Part shown: positions 1 to 6,809 of the stretch, one piece after another
How positions within the stretch are numbered: position 1 is the first letter of the stretch
Layout of the letters: each line of letters opens with the position of its first letter
Origin: CAYLJJ01 sp964384025
GTDB lineage: Bacteria; Myxococcota_A; Bradymonadia; UBA7976; UBA1532
Length of the DNA stretch: 15,555 nt
Assembly (NCBI GenBank): GCA_964384025.1
Contig: CAYLJJ010000123.1
Coordinates: 1 to 15,555, forward strand
Direction: 5' to 3'
Program-made: the position numbers and the translations under genes
Notes under the pieces: generated by a model
What the model was told of the DNA's origin: nothing
What the model saw: the letters and a program-made list of their open reading frames with translations, nothing else
Databases searched by the model: none

Positions 1-94
1 CTGAGCAACCTGAGCCTGAGCAACCTGAGCCTGAATCTGAGCCTGAACCTGAGCCTGAGCTTGGCAGCCTGAACCTGAGCCTGAGCCTGAGCCT
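1..94. repeat. CTGAGC/CTGAAC hexanucleotide tandem repeat
   Basis: Imperfect tandem hexamers built on CTGAGC, CTGAAC and CTGAAT, with occasional AAC inserts, run from the window edge to about position 94. They are interrupted near 59-67 by TTGGCAG. In the coding frame they encode a Pro-Glu (and Gln-Pro) linker. Because the unit is a multiple of three, copy-number change alone keeps the reading frame. Confidence 0.85.
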
Positions 95-322
95 TGGGAG
101 CCCCCCGTTGAGGAGAACCTCTGTGGACGGCCTGGGCTGGCAACCTCAGATCATGGCAACTCCTGCGCTGGCTGGGGAGAGAACATTTGGCGTTGCGCCT
201 GTAGCGCCAGCTTTGAGACCACCGTGTCTCAGGTTTGTCGGGGTGGTGAATGGATTAACTATCACCTTGACCCTAGAGATTGCGGTTCCTGCGATGGCTC
301 CTATAGCCGCGCCTGCGAGTAG
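1..322 (+). pseudogene. 3' end of a Pro/Glu-linker, Cys-rich secreted protein, frameshifted
   Basis: The gene enters from the left edge. Positions 3-59 read in frame 3 as Glu-Pro/Gln-Pro repeats. From position 68 the same Pro-Glu repeat continues in frame 2 (PEPEPEPEPWEPPVEENLCG) and runs to a TAG at 320-322. The 3' part is about 65 residues with eight cysteines (LCG, SCAGWG, WRCAC, VCRGGEW, DCGSC, RACE), which looks like a compact disulphide-stabilised extracellular domain behind a flexible linker. The frame change maps to 58-64: GAGCTTGG is found where the neighbouring repeat unit (89-97) has GAGCCTTGG, so one C appears to be missing. Restoring it would give EPWQPEPEPEPEPWEPP. It is either a recent frameshift mutation or a sequencing/assembly error. 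I do not recognise the Cys-rich domain. The upstream part and any signal peptide are outside the window. Confidence 0.62.
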
Positions 323-428
323 AGCACCGTGGGCGGCAACTAGAGTACTCAAGAGCAATCAGAGCAGACCCGCTTGCTGAGATAGATCATCAGATCTTCC
401 ATATAACGCTTCTCAGAATCTATATAGA

Positions 429-3095
429 TCACTCATCCAGGAGCAGTTGCTTATGAGCCCAGCGCATCACAGCGCAGGAGAGATCTCCCGCTCCCAAACG
501 CCAGGGTGTGGGTTTGAGAAGTGGAGCGATCTCAGCTCGATTTCCCTGAGCCTCCAGGCGCAGGACCTTCGCCAAAAGATGTTCACAGCGATCTCCCAAG
601 AGATAGCCGCTGCGAGCCTCAAGATCTAAAGGAATCTCCTCCCCAGCAGCGTAACGCAGCAGCCCCGCCAAGCGAAGATCATCCCCTGTAGCTTGGCGCA
701 ACGCCTCAGGGATAGAGGCTTTTGTAAGCTGAGCTGCGGCCAGAGCAAAGAGGCGCCAACGATCCACCTGAGAGGCGGTCGCCTGAGCGATCAACTCTTC
801 AAAAGCATGCTCCCTGGCTTGAGGGTCCTCGCCCTGGAGTGGGCCATAGATGGCCCAGAGGGCTAAGGCCTGCTCGCGAGGTTGCACCCGCTCTCGAGCC
901 TGCTTGAGGGCCTCTAAATAACGCGCCCCCTGGAGACCCTCCAAGTTCAGGCTGTGGCTGCAAAGCTCCTCAGGATCGAGCACCATGAGGCGGTTGATGT
1001 TCCGCCCAGCCTCTTCTCTAGTTTCTCTGTAGATCTGAAGTTGAGCTTGGGCGATCAGGCTCGGGCTGTGGTCTGGATTGAGCTGTAGGGCTTGGGCGTA
1101 GTGGAACTCTGCTGCTTCGATCCTCCCTTCAGCGAGCGCCAACTCAGCCAATAGACTCTGGTTACTGGAGATCTTAGGGCTTAACTCCGTTGCGGCCAGG
1201 AGATCTGCTCGCGCGGCCTCTAGATCGCCAAGAGCTGCCAGAGTTGAGGCCCTCGCCCGGAGAGTGACTGCGCGGTGTTTGCCCTCGAGGGCGATCTCAA
1301 AATCTCGCAGAGAATCTTGAAGAGAGCCTGTACGACGCAGCAACAGGCCCCGGTTATGATACGACTTACTGTTCTCAGGAGCGATCTGGATGGCGCGATC
1401 CAGATCTGAAACGGCGCCCTTTAGATCCCCAAGGCGCTTTCGAGTAGAGCTGCGGTTGATGAGGGCGCGAAGATCTTTAGGATCTCTCTTGAGGACCTCT
1501 GAATAGGCCGCATCAGCCTCTCTCCAAAGGCGCTTATCTTGAAATTTGCGGCCACGCCAGATCCAAGCGGTGCTGTCCATCTCTGGCATCGGATCAGGCA
1601 GAGGGATCATACGATATGCAGTCTGGGTCGCCTTCCAAAAGGGGCTGTGACGCCCTGAGGCGATGCGAGCCTTGACGAGAGGTTCTTCAGCGAGGGGATC
1701 TCCTAGGATCCCCAAGGAGCGGCTGGCTGAGACCCGCAGATTGAAGTCTGGCTCCAGTTGAGGATCAAGGCGCTCAATCAGAGGGGGCCGAGCAATATCT
1801 GGAGACATCCCCGCCAGGGCTTGAATGGCGAGACCCCGCACCATCGGATCTGAGGCCCTGGTGGCCTGAACCATACGCTCAGCGACCTGAGGCTCTGCCA
1901 TGGAGATCAGGCGGATAGCGACCGCGTCAAACCAGCCTGGTCCCGCTCCACCCAAGGCTGCCTTGCGGAGAAGAGCATCAACCTCCCCCAAAACTGCCTT
2001 CAGTCGAAGCCGCTCGACACGCTGAATTCGCTGTGTCTCGATTTGGGAGCGTAGAGACCAAGCGCCCCCTCCAGCCAGGAGGCAGAGCAGCAGCATCAAC
2101 AGCAGCTTTTGGCGGCGCTTTAACCAGATCTTGAGGCGATCAATCGGGCTGTAGATGTAGGCCTGCACCAGCCCCCCCGTGAGGAAAGCTTGAAGATCGG
2201 CGACCAAGGCCCCCGCATCGGAGTAACGATCCTCAGCTTTTAGAGAGAGGGCACGGAGAGCCACAGCACTCAACTCCAGAGGACAACGAGGCTCTAAGCG
2301 CTCTGGAGGCTGAGGAGGTCCCATGAGAGCGCGGCTCAGAATCGCCAGAGGGGGGCCTTTACCATAGGGGCGTGCTCCAGCGAGCAGCTCATAGAGCATC
2401 GCTCCCAGAGAGTAGACATCGGCGCGGGCATCTGCTTGGGCGCTCCGCCCTTGAGCTTGCTCGGGGGCCATATAACCAGGGGTCCCTAGAACTACTCCGG
2501 CGAGGGTGCGAGATTGAGAGTCTTGAGCTTTGGGGCTGATCTCACGGGCCAAGCCCCAATCCAAGACTACGGTCTCTCCAAAGGTCCCCAACATCACATT
2601 GGCGGGCTTGAGATCCCGATGGATAAAACCCTTATTGTGAGCATAGGCGATCGCTTGACAGCAGTCGATGAAGGCAGGCAGCAGGGCGAGGCGTCTATGT
2701 AGATCACGACCCTGAAGCGCTTTAGCCAGGGTCCGCCCCCGGACGATCTTCATGGTGTAATAGAGGCTCCCATCCTCTCGCCGCCCCAGCTCATAGATGG
2801 GAACGATCCCTGGATGCTCCAGCTGCCCGGTGATGCGCGCCTCACTGAGGAAGCGAGCCTCATCGCTTGAACTCATATGTCTGGCTTTGCTGGAGAGGAT
2901 CTTATAGGCCACGTCTCGCCCTAGGTGTTGATCGCGGACTCGGTGAACCTCACCCACACCCCCCTCTCCCAAGATCCCACTCTCTCTATAGCGACCGGGC
3001 TGCTCCTGAGTCACCAGGATATTTGATGCTTCGCCTTCAAACTCAGCTGTTGGGAGAGTGTCGGGGAACTCAGCGTCTGGGATCTGCTCACTCAC
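429..3095 (-). CDS. Transmembrane Ser/Thr protein kinase with HEAT-like and TPR repeats
   Basis: The 888-residue protein has an N-terminal Hanks-type kinase domain (about 37-305). It shows the Gly-rich loop GEGGVGEV (43-50), the lysine of VAYK (K65), a Glu in the C-helix (about E85), the catalytic loop HRDLKPAN (159-166), the metal-binding Asp in DWG (D179, replacing the more common DFG) and the GTPGYMAPE activation-segment end (204-212). All core catalytic residues are present, so it should be active. A hydrophobic segment (about 330-347) preceded by KRRQK predicts one membrane span, with the kinase in the cytoplasm and the C-terminal part outside. Residues about 400-480 look HEAT-like and about 510-710 contain TPR units. 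The start is GTG at 3093-3095, supported by AAGGAG ten bases upstream. It lies 25 bp downstream of the PPC-like lipoprotein gene, probably in one operon. Substrates and ligand are unknown. Confidence 0.93.
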   Translation of the reverse strand: MSEQIPDAEFPDTLPTAEFEGEASNILVTQEQPGRYRESGILGEGGVGEVHRVRDQHLGRDVAYKILSSKARHMSSSDEARFLSEARITGQLEHPGIVPIYELGRREDGSLYYTMKIVRGRTLAKALQGRDLHRRLALLPAFIDCCQAIAYAHNKGFIHRDLKPANVMLGTFGETVVLDWGLAREISPKAQDSQSRTLAGVVLGTPGYMAPEQAQGRSAQADARADVYSLGAMLYELLAGARPYGKGPPLAILSRALMGPPQPPERLEPRCPLELSAVALRALSLKAEDRYSDAGALVADLQAFLTGGLVQAYIYSPIDRLKIWLKRRQKLLLMLLLCLLAGGGAWSLRSQIETQRIQRVERLRLKAVLGEVDALLRKAALGGAGPGWFDAVAIRLISMAEPQVAERMVQATRASDPMVRGLAIQALAGMSPDIARPPLIERLDPQLEPDFNLRVSASRSLGILGDPLAEEPLVKARIASGRHSPFWKATQTAYRMIPLPDPMPEMDSTAWIWRGRKFQDKRLWREADAAYSEVLKRDPKDLRALINRSSTRKRLGDLKGAVSDLDRAIQIAPENSKSYHNRGLLLRRTGSLQDSLRDFEIALEGKHRAVTLRARASTLAALGDLEAARADLLAATELSPKISSNQSLLAELALAEGRIEAAEFHYAQALQLNPDHSPSLIAQAQLQIYRETREEAGRNINRLMVLDPEELCSHSLNLEGLQGARYLEALKQARERVQPREQALALWAIYGPLQGEDPQAREHAFEELIAQATASQVDRWRLFALAAAQLTKASIPEALRQATGDDLRLAGLLRYAAGEEIPLDLEARSGYLLGDRCEHLLAKVLRLEAQGNRAEIAPLLKPTPWRLGAGDLSCAVMRWAHKQLLLDE

Positions 3096-3105
3096 CGCTC
3101 TACAA

Positions 3106-3111
3106 CTCCTT
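3106..3111 (-). promoter_or_regulatory. Shine-Dalgarno site fixing the GTG start of the kinase
   Basis: On the minus strand this reads AAGGAG, ten bases before the GTG at 3093-3095. It lies in the 25-bp gap after the stop of the lipoprotein gene and supports the GTG over any downstream ATG. Confidence 0.7.
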
Positions 3112-3120
3112 GAGATCTAT

Positions 3121-4218
3121 CTACAGCTCAAGCCCAGGCCACTCCCCCCCACAGAGATCAGCTGAGCCCACCTCCAGGAGATAGTCAACCTGCTCATCTC
3201 CATCAGAGAAGAGGAGCTGAGCTGAGACGTTTAAGTACAGGATCGAGGGGACCTCTGCGAAGAGCCTCAGACACTGGATCTCGGAGAGGACTTCAGCGCT
3301 CTCAGCGAAGCCAAAGAGCCTCTCATCCATCGCCGAGAGTTGGAGGAGACCATCTTGCGCTCGATTGAAGCTGAGGCGCGCGGCGCGCTCCCCTGAGATC
3401 TCAATCCGATACCAGTCCCCTCGAGGGGCTTCTTCCTCGCAGATCCAGGCGGAGGAGAGGAACTCCGCCTCTGGGTTTAAGAGCCTCGCCTCTTCAGGGA
3501 AATCGTTGGGCTCCCAAGGATCTGGTTGACAGTGAGGCGGCGCGGGGCTGGGGGCTAAGTTCAGGCGTAGTTGAAAGGCTCCCTCCCCCTGGATACGCAG
3601 CCAATAGCGCCCCGGTGGTGCTGTCTCTATTAAGATCCCTTTCACTGTGCCCTCGGCGCGCTGCTCCAAAGGCTCCGCCTGAGGATCCTCAAAGAGCGCC
3701 AGTTCGGGAGCACCCCAGAGGGAGAGGCTCAGGCGCTGTGCGGTCTCCCACTCCAGACGGTACCAGCGGAGCCCACAGAGTAGGCCCTCCAAGATCCCAG
3801 GGACTAGAAGCGGAGCCTCCTCTCGGCTGAGATCTTCTAAGCAGAGGGGAGGCGCTGCATCCACAGCCCCATCTTCAAATGAGCGTATATCCATAGCTTG
3901 ATCTGGGAGCGGTGTCTGATCCAGGAGAGGCGCTTGATCCAAGAGAGCCATGTCCTGACCTTGATCGCTTTGAGAAGAGAGGTCCTGGACCTGAAGATCC
4001 CTGCTGAGGTCCAGGGGCTCTAAGGTGGAGAGATCCAGAGGCTTTAGATCTGAGCCCTGAAGATCCAAAACCCTTAAATCTCTTGCCTGATCCTCAAGCT
4101 CGGGGAGATTCTGGGCAGAGTCTACAGGATCATTGTATTGAGACTGTGCGTCTGAAGTATCCTCGGCTCCGCCCTCACAGGCGGAGCAGAGGAGAGCGCA
4201 GAGGATGAACTTAAACAT
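3121..4218 (-). CDS. Lipoprotein with Leu/Asp/Gln-rich spacer and PPC-like domains
   Basis: I take the ATG at 4216-4218, giving 365 residues, because it places a hydrophobic signal (MFKFILCALLCSAC) at the N-terminus with C14 as the likely lipidated cysteine. The -3 Cys is atypical for a lipobox. An ATG at 4267-4269 would add 17 residues ahead of the signal. Residues about 45-112 are low complexity, full of Leu-Asp and Asp-Gln steps (LDL, QDL, LDQ), probably an extended tether from the membrane. Two related segments follow (about 126-222 and 230-365). The second has DPWEPNDFPEEA followed by DWYRIEI, the pattern of bacterial pre-peptidase C-terminal (PPC) beta-sandwich domains. No catalytic domain is visible, so binding or sensing at the surface is likely. 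It is followed after 25 bp by the kinase gene, which may act in the same pathway. Confidence 0.85.
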   Translation of the reverse strand: MFKFILCALLCSACEGGAEDTSDAQSQYNDPVDSAQNLPELEDQARDLRVLDLQGSDLKPLDLSTLEPLDLSRDLQVQDLSSQSDQGQDMALLDQAPLLDQTPLPDQAMDIRSFEDGAVDAAPPLCLEDLSREEAPLLVPGILEGLLCGLRWYRLEWETAQRLSLSLWGAPELALFEDPQAEPLEQRAEGTVKGILIETAPPGRYWLRIQGEGAFQLRLNLAPSPAPPHCQPDPWEPNDFPEEARLLNPEAEFLSSAWICEEEAPRGDWYRIEISGERAARLSFNRAQDGLLQLSAMDERLFGFAESAEVLSEIQCLRLFAEVPSILYLNVSAQLLFSDGDEQVDYLLEVGSADLCGGEWPGLEL

Positions 4219-4235
4219 GAGCGCGCGAGACCCCC

Positions 4236-4248
4236 TCAAAACTTTTGA
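4236..4248. promoter_or_regulatory. Palindrome midway between divergent start codons
   Basis: TCAAAA-C-TTTTGA is a perfect 6+1+6 inverted repeat centred at 4242. The divergent ATGs are at 4218 (-) and 4268 (+), whose midpoint is 4243. The position suits an operator controlling both genes, but no regulator is identified and the arms are simple AT sequence, so it could be chance. Confidence 0.4.
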
Positions 4249-4267
4249 AGCACGGAGTAGAGATATC

Positions 4268-4906
4268 ATGAAGCGACTGTTGCCTCTCTTAATCCTCCTG
4301 GCCCTAGGCTGTGATGATAACCCGCTCGATGAGCTGCTGGCTGGGGAAGATGCTGGCCCTGTCGAAGTCGTATTGGGGGATGATATTCAGGATGAGGAGG
4401 AGATCAAAGATCTCGATGAGGGCGAAAAGGAGGAGATCTGTAGAGCAGCGATGGAGGCGATCAACGACGGGGTTCCCCCTGCGGACAAGTGTGAGTTGGC
4501 GGGTTTGCTGGCGGGCCTCAGCTCTGTATCGGATGGCATTGAGGCGGTAAAGAGCCGCTGCGAAGACTCCCTCGATCCCTGCGTGACCGCTGCACGAACA
4601 GGGGCTACAGCGGCCCCTGATGTTCCCATGGATGAGTGCAACCTCTTTAAAGGAGACACCTCTACCTGCACACTCAAAGTCGAGACCCTACGTATCTGCT
4701 TACAGCAGATGGCCGTGCTCTCGGTCGAGGCTCTCCGCGCCTTCTCCTGTCAGTCGATCAGCCCCGATGATCTCTTAGACTCAACTTGGGATGCCCTGGG
4801 CAGCAGCGTCCCTGACTCTACCGAATGTGGAGAACTCAAGTTAAATTGCCCTGGGGTCTTTGAGAGCGGCGAGGGCAGTGGAGATCCAGACGCTGGCGCG
4901 GGCTGA
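4268..4906 (+). CDS. Cys-rich lipoprotein of unknown function
   Basis: The ATG at 4268 gives MKRLLPLLILLALGCDD, a textbook lipoprotein signal with lipobox LALGC and lipidation at C15. The mature protein starts with Asp residues. The open frame extends upstream to 4205, but the signal peptide starts here, and GGAG is found about 14 bases upstream. After a very acidic stretch (about 25-56) the remaining domain carries ten cysteines, enough for five disulphides in an exported protein. The C-terminus is a Gly/Asp/Ala tail. Length is 212 residues and I recognise no family. It is the first gene of a tight + strand operon: its TGA is three bases before the TTG of the M23 peptidase gene and in the same frame. 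Confidence 0.88.
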   Translation: MKRLLPLLILLALGCDDNPLDELLAGEDAGPVEVVLGDDIQDEEEIKDLDEGEKEEICRAAMEAINDGVPPADKCELAGLLAGLSSVSDGIEAVKSRCEDSLDPCVTAARTGATAAPDVPMDECNLFKGDTSTCTLKVETLRICLQQMAVLSVEALRAFSCQSISPDDLLDSTWDALGSSVPDSTECGELKLNCPGVFESGEGSGDPDAGAG

Positions 4907-4909
4907 GCC

Positions 4910-6790
4910 TTGATCCTCCTCCTCCTTCAGCTCATCTACCCCCTCCAACACCCCCCCGAAGTCACCAGCACCTTTGGCGCTTATCGTCTCAGCCACCATC
5001 ACGCCGGTCTAGACCTGGGGACTGGAGGGGATGACACCATCCCGGTCCTAGCTGCTGCAGATGGAGAGATCTATCGAATCCGTCGCAACGATCGGGGCTA
5101 TGGTCGCGCGCTCTATATCCGCCACAAGGAGGGGTTGGTGACCCTTTATGCTCATCTCTCCGCTTTTAACCCCAAGCTGGAGGCGCTGATCGAGCGCTTT
5201 GAGAAGCGGACGAAGAGCTTCCGCCTCAACAAGGCTCTTAAGGGGATCCCTGTTAAGCAGGGAGAGGCCCTGGGCTATGTGGGGAGCAGCGGCACGGACT
5301 TGGTTCATCTACACTTTGAGGTACGAGAGAAGGGGCTACCACGCAACCCTCTGACACACGGCCTTAAGATCCCCGACACCAAACCCCCGATCTTTGTCCA
5401 ACTCCTAGCCTCACCCAGGCGCCCTTCAGCGCATGTTCGCCATGCCCAAGATGAACTGATGCTCCTCTTTAAAGAGGGGCAGCTCGCTGAGCCTCTAGTG
5501 ATGGGAGGAGAGGTTGGGCTCGCGGTAGAGGTGAACGACTTTATGGAGGGCAGCAGTCGCAAGCTGCGCCCCTATCTCCTTGAGTTTCGAGTGGATGGTA
5601 AGCTCAGGCATCGAGCCCTCTATGAGACGGTCTCCTACGCGGACAAGGGGCACACCGAACTGGACTTTAACCCTCAACTCAGAGCGGAGAAGCGGGAGGT
5701 CTTTCATAAGCTTTATCGAGAGGGACCTCGGCTGCGAGTCCACACCAAGAGCCGCAGCGGCAGCCTACGCAGATTAAAGCCTGGACTACATCGAGCAGAG
5801 CTGCTGGCCCGTGATGCGGTGGGGAATGAGGCGCGGGCTCACTTTCAGATCAAGATCGAGGCTCTCAACCCCCCCTGCGCTCTCAAACAAGCTCGCCTCC
5901 CACGAGGCAAGACCGGAGTGTTGCCCGCTGAGCGGATTTGGCGAGAGGAGATGCTGGTTCTGCCTCTACCTCAGCTCTGCGCGCTTCAAAAGATCAGCCT
6001 GCTTCGCGATGGGAGCCGCAGCAAGAAGGGCCTTCAACTGACCCAGCTCAAGGGGGTGCCTGCTCTGGCCATATCTGTTGATCCCGAAGAAGATCACAGC
6101 TACTTTGAGCTGCGGCTTAAGGGGGAGGAGGGCGAGGTGAAGCACCTTCGCTGGGAGAGCTTTGGTGTTCGCGCAGGAGCAAACCTAAAGCCGGAGCCCT
6201 TGACCCTGAAGTTGGGCGATAAAGTGGGCTTCTTCCCCTTTCCCACCGAACTGAGCAAGGAAGCCAACCCAGGCGGCCCTGGCCTTGAGCCCCTCAGCCC
6301 CCTCTATAAGCTTAGCAACGGTTGGCGCCCGACCCGAGGGGGGCTGACATTGGGCCTTAAAGCCAAGCCGGGGATCGGCTTAGAGCGGGTGGGGCTCTAT
6401 ATGAAAGAGCAGCAAGAGTGGTGGTATCTGGGCAGCAGGCGCCAAGGCCGCAGCCTACAGGGATCCACCGTTCACCTGGGGCAGTTCGCCCTGATGCGCG
6501 ACACTCAACCCCCTGAGATCGGCCAGCCCTCTCTTGAGGAGCATCCTGGAGGGCGCCGTCTGCTCCTCCCTATCAAAGATCTGGGCTCTGGGATCCGTGA
6601 GATTCAGCTTGAGTTGGATGGAAAAGCGGTGCTCTTTGAGTGGATGAGAGCTTATGATCGCTTGGTATATCGCCCCCGTAAGATCCCCAAGGAGGCGCAG
6701 CGTTTGCGCTGTGTGGTGGAGGATCGCAGCGGTCAACGCAGCGAGCGGGTGGCACAGATTGACTGGAAGAAGCCCTCTCAGGAGCCCTGA
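4910..6790 (+). CDS. M23 family (LytM-type) zinc metallopeptidase with C-terminal Ig-like regions
   Basis: The 626-residue protein carries an M23 peptidase domain at about 15-150. All signature residues are present: HxxxD as HAGLD (H31, D35), YAHLS (H82) and HLHFE (H133, H135). Family members are zinc endopeptidases that cut peptide cross-links of peptidoglycan. About 25 extra residues (KLEALIERFEKRTKSFRLNK region, about 89-110) sit between the second and third motifs, as a helical insert. The long C-terminal part has two beta-rich segments ending in DAVGNEA (about 302-308) and, near 560-620, SGI...LDG...VEDRSGQ, both Ig-like in pattern; these may bind the wall. The start must be the TTG at 4910: the in-frame TGA of the upstream gene is at 4904 and the domain begins almost at once. 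MILLLLQLIYPL could be a short, charge-poor signal peptide. I see no Shine-Dalgarno site, so translational coupling is likely. Confidence 0.9.
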   Translation: MILLLLQLIYPLQHPPEVTSTFGAYRLSHHHAGLDLGTGGDDTIPVLAAADGEIYRIRRNDRGYGRALYIRHKEGLVTLYAHLSAFNPKLEALIERFEKRTKSFRLNKALKGIPVKQGEALGYVGSSGTDLVHLHFEVREKGLPRNPLTHGLKIPDTKPPIFVQLLASPRRPSAHVRHAQDELMLLFKEGQLAEPLVMGGEVGLAVEVNDFMEGSSRKLRPYLLEFRVDGKLRHRALYETVSYADKGHTELDFNPQLRAEKREVFHKLYREGPRLRVHTKSRSGSLRRLKPGLHRAELLARDAVGNEARAHFQIKIEALNPPCALKQARLPRGKTGVLPAERIWREEMLVLPLPQLCALQKISLLRDGSRSKKGLQLTQLKGVPALAISVDPEEDHSYFELRLKGEEGEVKHLRWESFGVRAGANLKPEPLTLKLGDKVGFFPFPTELSKEANPGGPGLEPLSPLYKLSNGWRPTRGGLTLGLKAKPGIGLERVGLYMKEQQEWWYLGSRRQGRSLQGSTVHLGQFALMRDTQPPEIGQPSLEEHPGGRRLLLPIKDLGSGIREIQLELDGKAVLFEWMRAYDRLVYRPRKIPKEAQRLRCVVEDRSGQRSERVAQIDWKKPSQEP

Positions 6791-6797
6791 GAGGGAC

Positions 6798-6801
6798 GGA
6801 G
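6798..6801 (+). promoter_or_regulatory. Shine-Dalgarno site choosing the amidohydrolase start
   Basis: GGAG eight bases before the ATG at 6810, in the gap after the M23 stop codon. It selects this start over the longer open frame that begins inside the upstream gene. Confidence 0.6.
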
Positions 6802-6809
6802 TCCTGCCT

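Noticed and set aside
1..94. Short tandem repeats as a possible CRISPR array.
   Set aside because: The unit is six bases with no spacers, and it codes for a Pro-Glu linker.
108..380. A 90-codon + strand ORF in frame 3.
   Set aside because: It is the wrong-frame continuation after the frameshift. The frame-2 reading keeps the Pro-Glu repeat and gives a coherent Cys-rich domain ending at 322.
418..429. Perfect 12-bp palindrome ATCTATATAGAT at the end of the kinase gene.
   Set aside because: It is AT-rich with no loop and no T-run; short palindromes of this type are expected by chance.
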